Below, piece by piece: positions 18,669 through 26,926 of a stretch of DNA of 64,000 bases. Each line of letters begins with the position of its first letter. Position 1 is the first letter of the stretch. Made by a program: the position numbers and the translations under genes. Under the pieces are notes generated by a model that saw only the letters and a list, made by a program, of their open reading frames with translations, did not search any database and had not been told where the DNA came from. Location: the NCBI GenBank assembly GCA_904846145.1, contig CAJGZL010000001.1, positions 1,488,001-1,552,000 on the forward strand, read 5' to 3'. The DNA is from Psychrobacter immobilis. GTDB taxonomy: Bacteria; Pseudomonadota; Gammaproteobacteria; Pseudomonadales; Moraxellaceae.

Positions 18669-19277
18669 TTATTCTTTGGTCGCCATGGTAATAGTATAAG
18701 TTTTGCCTTGTTTGACCTTTTCGCTATTCCCAAACACCTCGGTAAACGAGCGCTTCATAAATTGACGTAAGCCATTGATTGTCACCACGTAAAAACGTCC
18801 ACCTTGACGCATCCGCGCATAAGCATCTAAGAAGTATAAATAATGCTGCTCTTTGCCGACTTTGGCAGGCAAGTTCGACATCACAAGACTAAAGTCTTTC
18901 TCCGCTGCCACATGATTAAAGCCGTTTGATAAATGCACATCGACATTATGCAGACCATTTTTCTCACAATTACGACGGGCATATTCTACTGCCATAAAAT
19001 CTTTATCAATTAGCGTATGCTGACCGTTTGGACATTCGCGCGCCGCTGTCATACCAAGTACGCCATAGCCACAGCCCAAATCTATCGAGTCATCGTCCGC
19101 CTGAAAGTCAACATAATCAAGCAGCATCAAGCTACCGTCATCGAGCTTTTGCGGAGAAAAAATACCCCAAGTCGTCGCAAAGTCAAAAGGCTGACCCAGC
19201 ACATTTTCTCGAAAGTTAATATCTTCACGCCAGTGTTTGGCTTTTTCTAATAATTCAGCAGGTGGTCTATGTTTCAT
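18669..19277 (-). CDS. Class I SAM-dependent methyltransferase (RsmC/YbxB-like small-MTase fold)
   Basis: A 202-aa methyltransferase with SAM-binding motif I DLGCGYGVLGMTAA, an acidic motif II (TLIDKDFMAVEYARRN) and a following CEKNGLHNVDVHLSNGF segment. The arrangement resembles the small domain of RsmC and the stand-alone YbxB proteins, which methylate rRNA guanines. Motif IV, normally NPPF or NPPI in that group, reads NLPAKVG here, so the central Pro is replaced by Leu. The upstream part (WGIFSPQKLDDGSLMLLDYV) matches the FS..KLD.G..LL pattern of these enzymes. Substrate is unknown. Confidence 0.8.
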   Translation of the reverse strand: MKHRPPAELLEKAKHWREDINFRENVLGQPFDFATTWGIFSPQKLDDGSLMLLDYVDFQADDDSIDLGCGYGVLGMTAARECPNGQHTLIDKDFMAVEYARRNCEKNGLHNVDVHLSNGFNHVAAEKDFSLVMSNLPAKVGKEQHYLYFLDAYARMRQGGRFYVVTINGLRQFMKRSFTEVFGNSEKVKQGKTYTITMATKE

Positions 19278-19344
19278 GGAGTTCTCTATGATATGAATAA
19301 TTAATGATGATATTGTAACGAGAATTTAATAAAGTTTCAGCTCA

Positions 19345-19788
19345 TTACTCATCTTTCATCTTATTTTTTGCTTTGAAAGGCTCTGAGAACTGTAGGATCA
19401 AAAAGCTAACGACAGATAAGATGATGGCAATCTCATAGCGGCTATAAGCGACTGAGATACCAATGGCAGCGGTATTCCATAGTCCTGCTGCTGTGGCAGT
19501 GCCTTTAACACTACCACCACTTTTAAAAATAGCACCACCACCGATAAAGCCCATACCGGTGATAATACCGTACATGATACGCGCTTCGGCATCGCCCTCA
19601 TTGTAGATATCTCGACCGACTAGCATAAAGGCACAAGAGGCAATAGCCACCAATGGGAACGTGCGCAGACCCGCACCATTGTCCTTCATCTCACGATTGA
19701 GCGCGATGGGTAGTGACAATATAAAGGCAATGCATAGTTGAAAAAAGTGATACTTCATCAACGCCATATCGATATCTAATTCAAACAT
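19345..19788 (-). CDS. MgtC/SapB family inner-membrane protein
   Basis: A 147-aa membrane protein with about four helices. NREMKDNGAGLRTFPLVAIASCAFMLVGRD is the MgtC-family core, followed by RIMYGIITGMGFIGGGAIFKSGGSVKGTATAAGLWNTAAIGISV. MgtC proteins are linked to Mg2+ limitation and, in pathogens, to control of the F-ATPase. This copy has only the membrane domain and no C-terminal ACT-like domain. It is not next to a magnesium transporter here, so its physiological role is open. Confidence 0.88.
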   Translation of the reverse strand: MFELDIDMALMKYHFFQLCIAFILSLPIALNREMKDNGAGLRTFPLVAIASCAFMLVGRDIYNEGDAEARIMYGIITGMGFIGGGAIFKSGGSVKGTATAAGLWNTAAIGISVAYSRYEIAIILSVVSFLILQFSEPFKAKNKMKDE

Positions 19789-20215
19789 AGCTCACTCCGT
19801 TATGCAAAAGTGAATTCAAATAAGCAATAAAGCTCTAAAGCTATTTAAATAGTATTGTAGCGATAACAATGTGAGTTTTCAGTTATGGATTGATAGTGGT
19901 TTGTGATTGATTCTAATTATGAAAAGGTCAATAGGCTTTTAGCCTAGTGGAGTTGTTAGCTGGCTGTAGGGTGGGTTAGCTCAAGCGTAACCCGCCGAAT
20001 GAGTACTGCTCTATATGATAAATCAAGTTTAATGATCAGCTGCAGGCTGGGTTTTTAACCCAGCAGGATACAGCGGTTAGCTTGAAATTTATAGATAAAG
20101 TAAAATTTTGTTTGTAATATAATGCGATGTTGTTTTTTTAGCTTGACTAACAATCTGCTTAGCTAAAAGTTCAGCCTACAAATCACAATAATTTATATTT
20201 TAACTGGATTTTCAT
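19789..20215. other. Intergenic region with palindromic repeats
   Basis: This AT-rich gap contains a hairpin at 19931-19945 (TAGGCT TTT AGCCTA), the 35-bp repeat described separately at 19966-20000, and a third palindrome around 20047-20066 (GCTGGGTTTTTAACCCAGC). No ORF with a ribosome binding site is seen until 20216. Confidence 0.6.
19966..20000. repeat. 35-bp palindromic repeat, copy A
   Basis: GTAGGGTGGGTTAGC-TCAA-GCGTAACCCGCC folds on itself, and the 35-bp unit matches the reverse complement of 22300-22334 at 32 of 35 positions. It lies left of the IS-interrupted gene and could be a REP-like or MITE-like palindrome. Confidence 0.75.
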
Positions 20216-20599
20216 ATGAAGAAGTTTGTACTTAGTTTGGCGCTTAGTTTAGGAACTGTATCAGCAACGCCTGTTATGGCTGCCATCCCTACTTTTTCTG
20301 CTAATCAAATGGCGCAGGTTAAGCTCAAAGACCTGAGCTTTAGAGAAGTTATGCGTCAGTTTTACAGCGGTCAGATGACTCCTACTTTTGCAGATGACAC
20401 GTATATTGATTCATTACCAAACATTGGTTTAGGTCATGATAATAGTACAGCATATAAAATAGTAGCTTTAATGCACCCTATAGAGCTTTATTATAGCGCG
20501 GATGGTGAACAACGTTATTTAGTGACCATTGAAAAAGTGTTCGTTAATGATAACTCATTAGAATACTGTGAATCTTGCGGCTCAAAAGCAGATTTATAC

Positions 20600-20607
20600 A
20601 GTTTTAA
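20600..20607. repeat. Target-site duplication, left copy (AGTTTTAA)
   Basis: The 8-bp AGTTTTAA directly precedes the IS left end and is repeated exactly at 21671-21678 after the right end. Confidence 0.9.
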
Positions 20608-21670
20608 GGTGTAATGGACATTATTCATGCTAGAAAGTAGAACGTAGTCGCTAATGGACATAATTCATGCTATTTGAGTGACTTTGACCCTAGAAAGTCT
20701 TTAATAAACCGTAACTTACGATGCTCATTTAGACCATGATGACTGTGTAATTGTCGCTTTAATTCACTAAATAACCCTTCAAGAGAATTTGTGGTGTTGG
20801 GCACGTCCAAATGCTCATATTCTCGATAAGTGAATAGCCAATCGCTATTGGTTCTGAGGCTTCGATAAGCACTTCTAAGACGCTTATGTGTGTACCACGT
20901 TTTACCCGTATCTTCATTAGTACTACGTTCATCAAGATAGTCTTCATGAGTTAAACACCACTGATCTAAGCGCTCTACGAAGTCGGATTTATCGAGCTGT
21001 GTTAAGTTTGAAGTGAGGTATCTAAGCTCAATACTAGCGATGTTCTTAGGACGACGAGTTAAATAACGAGTCACTATTTGTACTTGATGGAACTGGCACA
21101 TCTGACAAGGGATGCTGCTAAACAGGGCTCTCAGTCCTCGTCTTCCATCACAGGTGATGCTTTGTATATCAACGCCTGACGATGCTAAGAGATCAATCCC
21201 TTGCTTGTAGGCACTGTTGGTTTCATGACTCACTATCGCGTAATAAAGTACGGTTCTAGTCGTGTTATCCATAAAGACCATCAAACCAAACTTGCGACCA
21301 AAGTAAGTGGTGTCCATGATGACATTAGCAGTCTCAGGACGTTTAATCTGATACTCAATACTGACTTTATCTAACCGCCTTTGTATGGTTTTAACACTAC
21401 AGTGGTACTTATCAGCCAGTTGTTTGTAGGTCTGTTTACCTTGAGTATATTGAGTCCAAAGCGTTTGATTATTTAGTCTGATACCACCTAAAAACTGCCG
21501 CCTGCAAGCTAGACATTGATACTGCTGTTTGCCAAGCTTACGTCCATTCTTCTTGGTATGTTTATCACTACAAAAAGGGCAGTTTTTTGATTCATGGTGT
21601 TGATTCCTTGCAAATCCAGACAGTATATAGCTTTAGACCCTATTACAGCATGAAAAATGTCCATTACACC
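20608..21670 (-). mobile_element. Complete insertion sequence, 1063 bp, with 8-bp target duplication
   Basis: The element is bounded by near-perfect terminal inverted repeats: GGTGTAATGGACATTATTC at the left and the reverse complement of GGTGTAATGGACATTTTTC at the right. Both are flanked by AGTTTTAA. A subterminal copy of the left-end motif (TAATGGACATAATTCATGCT) begins at 20653. One transposase gene fills the interior on the minus strand. The 8-bp duplication and the transposase type fit the zinc-finger-bearing variant of the IS256-like DDE elements, but I cannot name the IS. Confidence 0.92.
20670..21595 (-). CDS. DDE transposase with N-terminal zinc finger; A6-tract -1 frameshift needed
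   Basis: The main frame runs from 21317 (MDTTYFGRKFG) to 20670, but coding similarity extends upstream. NCPFCSDKH...YQCLACRRQF is a CxxC...CxxC zinc finger, followed by QLADKYHCSVKTIQRRLDKV, a helix-turn-helix. DDE residues are visible as the D of MDTTYF, the D of CDGRRGL and the E of NSLEGLFSELK; CQFHQ and SHHGLNEHRKL are also typical of IS256-like enzymes. The only ATG with a good SD (AAGGA, about 9 bp upstream) is at 21595, and from there a -1 shift on six A (MNQK then NCPFC) is required. Either slippage produces the enzyme or one A has been lost. Full product would be about 308 aa. Confidence 0.78.
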
Positions 21671-21678
21671 AGTTTTAA
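21671..21678. repeat. Target-site duplication, right copy (AGTTTTAA)
   Basis: Exact repeat of 20600-20607, directly after the IS right end. Confidence 0.9.
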
Positions 21679-22132
21679 AAAACTAAATGATCTACGGTTT
21701 CAATTAGTAAGCAGGACATCAGAGAGCGTAGAGTTTTCAAGTAATTATGGCTTAATGAACCTTCAAAACAATGACCTTGATATTCATGGGATTTTAGAGC
21801 GTTTAGGTAAAAATTTAGTAGGTAGCATATTCAAGAGTGGATATATGCGTCAAGGTTATACGACAGACTCATGGGCAGTACTACATCTACCTGAAAATGA
21901 TTTTATTAATACTTATGCATTAGGCGATGCTGGTTCAGATAATAACGGTGCACATGATTATGATTCACCCTTGCATTATGACTATGAAGGAGTTGTGACA
22001 GTAATGGCTGAGAACACTGCCTACTATCCAATTATGTTAACTTATAAAGGCATACCTCCTGATGATCCTGAGCGTCCTAAATTTATCAACAATAGCTACA
22101 TTATGAGTTTTGATCCGATAAAAAAAGCTTAA

Positions 22133-22437
22133 GAAACAACATCCACTATAAAGCGGTAATTAGCTTCATTGGGATGCGCTCAGCGCACCGAATAAAATGT
22201 AAAGTAAAGTAAAGGTTCTATATGAAATACACTTTATAGTTTTTGACTCAAACAAAATCAAATTTGCATTGATTTTAGTTCAAAATATTGTAGATATAAA
22301 TTCGGTGGGTTACGCTTTGGCTAACCCACCCTACGATATAAAAATTAACCAACATTTTAATAATGTCATTCAGAAAATCCCCTCTAAGGTATTTTCTCTT
22401 GCGAACCGAACTAAGCAATGCTTCGTTTAAACGGCTC
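22133..22437. other. Intergenic region between the interrupted gene and xerC
   Basis: It holds the inverted copy of the 35-bp repeat (22300-22334) and, overlapping the xerC stop, an imperfect hairpin at 22397-22440 built around AAGCAATGCTT. The hairpin resembles one inside the MITE-like element (11309-11354). No T-run follows it and no small gene is seen. Confidence 0.5.
22300..22334. repeat. 35-bp palindromic repeat, copy B (inverted relative to copy A)
   Basis: GGTGGGTTA and TAACCCACC pair around a GC-containing loop. The unit is the reverse complement of 19966-20000 with three mismatches, so the two copies bracket the IS-interrupted gene as inverted repeats. Confidence 0.75.
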
Positions 22438-23376
22438 TCAACCACGCGGATGATGCTCAGCATGCAACTTCTGCAATCTCGCTGTCGCCACATGAGTATA
22501 AATCTGTGTGGTGGATAAATCACTATGCCCAAGCAATAACTGCACGCTACGTAAGTCTGCGCCATGATTCAGCAAATGCGTAGCAAAGGCATGACGTAGG
22601 GTATGCGGTGATAAGTCTTTATCGATACTCGCGACTTTGGCGTACTTTTTGAGCAAATACCAAAAGTTCTGCCGCGTCATATAGCCACCTTGCGCAGTCA
22701 AAAACACCGCTTGGCAGTTGCCAGACTTCAAATGAGCGATTAGATCACCACGAGCGTGGTTTAGGTAATCCTCTAACGCGTCCGCCGCGTATTCCCCTAA
22801 TGGCACAAGACGGGTTTTATTACCTTTGCCCGTGATTTGTAGCCAACCTGCATTTAGATTGACTTGTTCAAGCGCTAAATTAATCAGCTCGCTGACCCGT
22901 AGACCGCAAGCATACAGTACCTCAAGCATCGCCTTGTCACGTAGACCAAGCGCGGTGCTAGTATCAGGTGCGGCAAGTAGATTATCGACATCGCCCTCAG
23001 AGAGATCTTTGGGTAGGGGACGACCTAGCTTTGGTGATTTGATCTGCTCACAAGGGTTGTCTTCGCGTAGATTGCTGGCGATCATCCACAGATAGAATTG
23101 ACGTAGGCTTGAGAGTATACGTGCCTGAGTACGTGGCGTTTTGTCGTCTTGAGCAAGTAGAGATAGGCAGTGCAGCACGTCATCAGCTTGCCATTGAGTT
23201 AGTGCTTTAGTGTTAGTCAGCTCACAGGAGCGCAAATCACGCACATAAGCGTTACGGGTACGAGTCGCAAGACCACGAGCGAGCATCGCCTGACGAAATT
23301 CAGTGATATAAGTTGGCTCGTCATCGACGGCTAGCGCCTTGGGTTGACGTTGTTGTACGGCGCGATCACGGCTCAT
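22438..23376 (-). CDS. xerC: Tyrosine recombinase XerC
   Basis: XerC acts with XerD at dif to resolve chromosome dimers. The 312-aa protein has the N-terminal SAM-like core-binding domain (FRQAMLARGLATRTRNAYVRDLRS) and the catalytic domain with all key residues: Arg in YACGLRVSEL, Lys in GKGNKTRLVPL, HTLRHAFATHLL (H-x-x-R), and LLGHSDLSTTQIYTHV (His and the Tyr nucleophile). The start at 23376 overlaps the 3' end of the upstream methyltransferase gene by 11 bp. It is the last gene of a minus-strand run from yqgE. Confidence 0.94.
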   Translation of the reverse strand: MSRDRAVQQRQPKALAVDDEPTYITEFRQAMLARGLATRTRNAYVRDLRSCELTNTKALTQWQADDVLHCLSLLAQDDKTPRTQARILSSLRQFYLWMIASNLREDNPCEQIKSPKLGRPLPKDLSEGDVDNLLAAPDTSTALGLRDKAMLEVLYACGLRVSELINLALEQVNLNAGWLQITGKGNKTRLVPLGEYAADALEDYLNHARGDLIAHLKSGNCQAVFLTAQGGYMTRQNFWYLLKKYAKVASIDKDLSPHTLRHAFATHLLNHGADLRSVQLLLGHSDLSTTQIYTHVATARLQKLHAEHHPRG

Positions 23377-24592
23377 CTGAAGCGCCCACTAGACACCACA
23401 ACGAAGTAATCTCGCTACTCCTCGCAGCATATAACGGATCAGTCTCATCTTGGCTACGACCATGTTTAGGCTGGGTATCTAAGCGGTATTTTATGGTTAG
23501 CCCAGCATTGGCAATCCAGTCTAATAGCTCATCACGGCTGCGCAATTGTAGATGCTCTGCTAAGTCCGATAGTATAAGCCAAACTTCTCCTTGCTCCGCT
23601 AAGTGCTGTTTTGCACCCTGCAAGAACCCAAGTAGCATCTTACTTTTCTCATCATAAACCGAATATTCTAATGGTGAGGTTGGTTTGGCAGGTAGCCAAG
23701 GCGGGTTACAAACGATTAAATTGGCTAGTGGAGCGTCCGTCGGGAACATATCCGCTTGCTGGAGCTGTATGTTATTTAGCGCTAAGCGGCTAAAGTTATC
23801 TTCCGCACAAGCCAAAGCCTGTGGGTTTAGGTCGGTCGCGATGACGTTTTGCACACCGCGCTGGGCTAAGATAATCGCCAATAGTCCTGTACCTGTGCCA
23901 ATATCATAAGCGATCTCACAACTAGCAGGTAACGGGGCATCAAGCAACAGCTGCACGTACTCATGACGCGTCGGCGCAAATACGCCATAATGCGGATGAA
24001 TGGATAGCCCTAAGCTTGCAATGGGAACGCCTTTCTCGCGCCACTGCGCTGACCCCAATGCCCCTTGTAGATCGCGTAGTGACAGCAGACAGGACTCATC
24101 TATTTCACCAAAAGCCACTGTGCAAGCACTACTAACATCAGGCGCACGGCGTAGGTGAATGACATAATTGGCATCCAGCTCTAGTAATAACCGGCCCAAT
24201 ATTCGCGAGCGCTGAGCTTGGGCTTGGCGCTGCTGATGGAATAAATTTGGGATTACTTTAGCTGGTGATAAGACGTCGTTGGTAGAATTTTTAGATTTAT
24301 TAGCGGCTTTATCACTTTTGCGCTGTTCAGCGCGATCAATACGCCGAGTTATAGCTTGTAGAAGTTGACGGGCATTATGGAAGTCGCCGCGATATAACAG
24401 TGAGGTACCCGCACAGGCTAGACGATAGGCTTTGTCTGCGCTTGTGCTGTCGTCAATCACTTCGATATGTGCAGGCGCTGCTTGATCACTTGATGATAAC
24501 CAGCGCGCCTTATGCAAAGTATCACTGTGCAAAGTATCGCTGCTGTTTTTACTTTCAGTCCATTCTACATATTGCTTTTCTACTGTGAGCAC
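23366..24592 (-). CDS. Class I SAM-dependent methyltransferase with NPPW motif
   Basis: A 408-aa protein. The C-terminal half is a Rossmann methyltransferase: motif I AYDIGTGTGLLAIILAQRG, acidic motif II ATDLNPQALACAEDN and motif IV CNPPWLP. The NPPW motif is shared with enzymes that methylate an amide or exocyclic nitrogen, such as PrmC/HemK and RsmC-type rRNA enzymes, and it is followed by a YSVYDEKSKMLLGFL segment. The N-terminal ~150 residues carry a basic Ser/Lys linker and helices I do not recognise. The start is a GTG. The gene overlaps xerC by 11 bp, indicating translational coupling. Substrate is unknown; I did not assign PrmC because the N-terminal domain differs. Confidence 0.8.
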   Translation of the reverse strand: MLTVEKQYVEWTESKNSSDTLHSDTLHKARWLSSSDQAAPAHIEVIDDSTSADKAYRLACAGTSLLYRGDFHNARQLLQAITRRIDRAEQRKSDKAANKSKNSTNDVLSPAKVIPNLFHQQRQAQAQRSRILGRLLLELDANYVIHLRRAPDVSSACTVAFGEIDESCLLSLRDLQGALGSAQWREKGVPIASLGLSIHPHYGVFAPTRHEYVQLLLDAPLPASCEIAYDIGTGTGLLAIILAQRGVQNVIATDLNPQALACAEDNFSRLALNNIQLQQADMFPTDAPLANLIVCNPPWLPAKPTSPLEYSVYDEKSKMLLGFLQGAKQHLAEQGEVWLILSDLAEHLQLRSRDELLDWIANAGLTIKYRLDTQPKHGRSQDETDPLYAARSSEITSLWCLVGASDEP

Positions 24593-24648
24593 GTCATTGA
24601 CCTTTTATAAAAGTTTTGTAATAGAAAAACAAAAATGTTTATCCGCCA

Positions 24649-24990
24649 TTAAGCAGATTTTTTCTTAACTAAATAACGATATAGGGTAGCGCTTGCTTGC
24701 TCGTCATTCTCATTATTAACAATGTCACTATCTATAGTTATCTCTTCAGGATCTACGCTTAAGGTTACATTTTCAGCAACAGTTTCTTGGGTCAATAATT
24801 CATGACCGAGGTGACGACAGAAATTAGGAATATCACGAGTGGTCGCAGGATCAGTCGCTAGCACTTCGATAATATCACCACCATCAGCGCGGCGGATAGT
24901 CTTGTGTAGCATCATCACCGGCTCAGGGCAGATGAGTCCTTGAGTATCTAAGTGATGATTGACGATAGTATTTGAAGTTAAAGTAGTCAT
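24649..24990 (-). CDS. TusA-family sulfurtransferase (SirA-like)
   Basis: A 113-aa member of the TusA/SirA family, small cytosolic proteins that carry persulfide sulfur, in E. coli from IscS toward tRNA 2-thiouridine synthesis. The defining motif is [17 protein letters not shown] with the active Cys at 21, followed by [29 protein letters not shown]. The sequence continues about 35 residues beyond a standard TusA core with an acidic segment and a basic tail. It lies between a membrane-protein gene and a methyltransferase gene on the same strand, not near tusBCD, so which branch of sulfur transfer it serves is open. Confidence 0.87.
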   Translation of the reverse strand: MTTLTSNTIVNHHLDTQGLICPEPVMMLHKTIRRADGGDIIEVLATDPATTRDIPNFCRHLGHELLTQETVAENVTLSVDPEEITIDSDIVNNENDEQASATLYRYLVKKKSA

Positions 24991-25047
24991 ATTTTAAATT
25001 ACAGATAATTGAATAAATTTATAAAAGGTTTTAGGTTTTAAATGCTG

Positions 25048-25515
25048 CTAAAGCGCTTCATCATTTTCAGGCTCATCTTGTCGCGCTAAAAAGTCAAAAA
25101 AGCGCTTAAAGCTTACCTTGAAAAAGAACGCCACGCCAAGCCAGCAGGATAGCCCTAACCACGCGGTATCCGCAAATATTAGGCCACCAATCAATACTAT
25201 TGATGATACGCCAATACACATAATAACCATCGATGATTGAGCGAGCCGATAGCGATAGATAATAAAAGCATCGTAGAGGGTCATAGGAATAGTCAGCGCA
25301 ATCAACACATAGGGTAGGTTAAAAAACAACCGATATAATAGAGCGCTATCATGGAACATCTTGATGCTGGCGATAGTACCGAACACCATAAACGCAATAA
25401 TCGCCGCATAGAGCAAATAGACCGCTAGGGTATTAGCACGCTGCGCACCTTTTATACGTGCAATGGCAATCGGGGGAAAGCCATGCTGAGTTACTTGCTC
25501 TGAGACAGTAGTCAT
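25048..25515 (-). CDS. Hypothetical inner-membrane protein, four predicted helices
   Basis: A 155-aa protein that I do not recognise. It has a short polar N-terminus, then hydrophobic segments at about 28-50, 62-85, 92-112 and 114-132, and a charged C-terminus (FKRFFDFLARQDEPENDEAL) probably in the cytosol. The gene sits in a minus-strand series between ruvX and tusA, which may reflect co-transcription, but there is no functional clue. Confidence 0.7.
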   Translation of the reverse strand: MTTVSEQVTQHGFPPIAIARIKGAQRANTLAVYLLYAAIIAFMVFGTIASIKMFHDSALLYRLFFNLPYVLIALTIPMTLYDAFIIYRYRLAQSSMVIMCIGVSSIVLIGGLIFADTAWLGLSCWLGVAFFFKVSFKRFFDFLARQDEPENDEAL

Positions 25516-25594
25516 AATGATCAGCGCTTTATCTATTTGAAATAAGGATCTTTATTTAAAGTAAGAAATCATGGAGTCTTAATAATATCTGTAA

Positions 25595-25628
25595 GCCTAT
25601 TAATCCGCTTTGCCTATTAATCCGCTTT
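25595..25628. repeat. 17-bp perfect tandem duplication at the ruvX stop codon
   Basis: GCCTATTAATCCGCTTT occurs twice back to back (25595-25611 and 25612-25628). The right copy contains the last ruvX codons and stop; the left copy repeats them downstream without affecting the protein. Confidence 0.9.
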
Positions 25629-26153
25629 GATAGTATCAATCGCCATAGCGCTATTAGGATCAGTAAAATAAGTCGATAGCAAAATACAGGCAGAGATATC
25701 ATCAATAGGATCGCGCTCGTGCTGTATCCAGCCTTGCTCCCACGCAATCTCACGTGCCCCTACTGAGGTTAAGCGCTCATCACACATTTTCACCACCACA
25801 GCTTGATGCTGCTCAACCAGGCGATGGGCTAGGCGACGAGCAAATTTATGCGCGCGCTTAGAGAGCATAGAGCTACTACCGTCCATATTTAACGGCAAGC
25901 CAACAATCACTTGGGTCACGCCCCAAACCTTGATAATACCTAATAGATTGTCCCAATCAGGCTGCCCATTATTCATAATCAAAATATCAAAAGCTCGCGC
26001 TGTCTGAGTCATGGTATTACCCAGCGCCATCCCCATCTTTTTGACCCCATAATCCAAACCCAAGACCAAATGGGGCTTGAGAGCGGAGACATCGACCCTT
26101 AGATCGACTGTTTCTTCAAGTTCTATGGGCGTATTGTTATCTGGGCTATTCAA
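25617..26153 (-). CDS. ruvX: Putative pre-16S rRNA nuclease / Holliday junction resolvase RuvX (YqgF)
   Basis: An RNase H-fold protein of 178 aa, essential in many bacteria and implicated in 16S rRNA 5' processing. The three acidic active-site regions are present: D34 in LVLGLDYGVKKMGMALG, KMCDERLTSVGA, and DPIDDISACILLSTY. VTQVIVGLPLNMDGSSS is also diagnostic. The first 30 residues are an extra acidic extension compared with E. coli YqgF. It follows yqgE by 74 bp in the conserved yqgE-yqgF order. Confidence 0.92.
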   Translation of the reverse strand: MNSPDNNTPIELEETVDLRVDVSALKPHLVLGLDYGVKKMGMALGNTMTQTARAFDILIMNNGQPDWDNLLGIIKVWGVTQVIVGLPLNMDGSSSMLSKRAHKFARRLAHRLVEQHQAVVVKMCDERLTSVGAREIAWEQGWIQHERDPIDDISACILLSTYFTDPNSAMAIDTIKAD

Positions 26154-26227
26154 TGAGCAGTCCTATATTTTTACTATTCATTTAGGTTAAAAATCATTTA
26201 ACTTAAGGGTATTAGGCATGAAGGGTA

Positions 26228-26791
26228 TCAGGCATGGCCGATATCACTACTCAGATAATCAAGATTAACACCGATTTTATTAGCAGCTAATTGCCAACGC
26301 TCTTCAAAAGGCGTATTAAAGAGCAGGTTTAGATCAGCAGGGCAGACCAGCCAATCGCCATTATTTAGCTCATTCTCTAATTGCTTTTTACCCCAGCTAG
26401 CATGACCTAAGCACAGCTGATAGTGACCGACCCCTTGACCCACAGCGATACGCTTTAGAATATCTTGGCTAGTGGTAATACAGACGTTTTCTGAGATGGC
26501 AAACGAGGATGCCCATTGCGGCTGACCGGTATGCAGCACAAAACCAACCTCAGGATACATCGGGCCACCCTCCAACGCCAAATCCTCCATCACCTGCTCA
26601 TCAGTGACTTCGATATCTAGATTCTCAAGTAGCCGACCGACTTGTGCTTGTTCTATAGGCCGATTAACCATCAGACCTAAGGCTCCATGTTTGTCATGAC
26701 GACAGATATAGATAAGCGCCTGCTCAAACCGTGGGTCTGACAGATCTGGTGCAGCAATTAAGAAATGATGGGTCAAATTGACTTTAGACAT
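26228..26791 (-). CDS. yqgE: YqgE/AlgH family protein (UPF0301)
   Basis: A 187-aa cytosolic protein of the YqgE/AlgH family. The family was linked to alginate control in Pseudomonas, but its biochemical role is not established. Landmarks are [40 protein letters not shown] at the N-terminus, [14 protein letters not shown], and [28 protein letters not shown]. It starts at ATG 26791 and is the first gene of the minus-strand yqgE-ruvX run. Confidence 0.92.
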   Translation of the reverse strand: MSKVNLTHHFLIAAPDLSDPRFEQALIYICRHDKHGALGLMVNRPIEQAQVGRLLENLDIEVTDEQVMEDLALEGGPMYPEVGFVLHTGQPQWASSFAISENVCITTSQDILKRIAVGQGVGHYQLCLGHASWGKKQLENELNNGDWLVCPADLNLLFNTPFEERWQLAANKIGVNLDYLSSDIGHA

Positions 26792-26926
26792 AGAGATAGA
26801 GGCAACCTAAAAAGAGCTGAGACATTACTATATGGCGATAGCAATCGAGAAATCAACCAAAATCTAGTAGCCTACACTCTAAATAAGAAACGCCTTCCAT
26901 CATGGCGCTTGTTAAAATAAAGGCAG

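Larger units (their letters stand above)
20216..22132 (+). pseudogene. Secreted protein of unknown function, disrupted by an IS element
   Basis: The 5' part (20216-20607) encodes a signal peptide (MKKFVLSLALSLGTVSATPVMA) and about 110 mature residues including a CESC motif. The reading frame is then broken by the insertion at 20608-21670. Removing the element and one 8-bp target copy joins codons AGT TTT AAA in frame with the 3' part ending at 22132 (KKLNDLRFQLVSRTSESVEF ... IKKA). This gives one protein of about 285 aa with no stop. I do not recognise the family. The low GC content of both halves and the flanking inverted repeats suggest acquired DNA. The 5' fragment alone ends at a TAA inside the IS (20612-20614) as a 132-aa peptide. 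Confidence 0.88.

Noticed and set aside
20608..21670. IS-free reading with two independent small genes at 20216 and 21587
   Set aside because: The exact 8-bp duplication and the seamless in-frame join show one interrupted gene.
22275..22565. 96-codon minus-strand ORF overlapping the xerC 3' end
   Set aside because: It is an alternative frame of xerC sequence and contains the palindromic repeat; no protein family is apparent.
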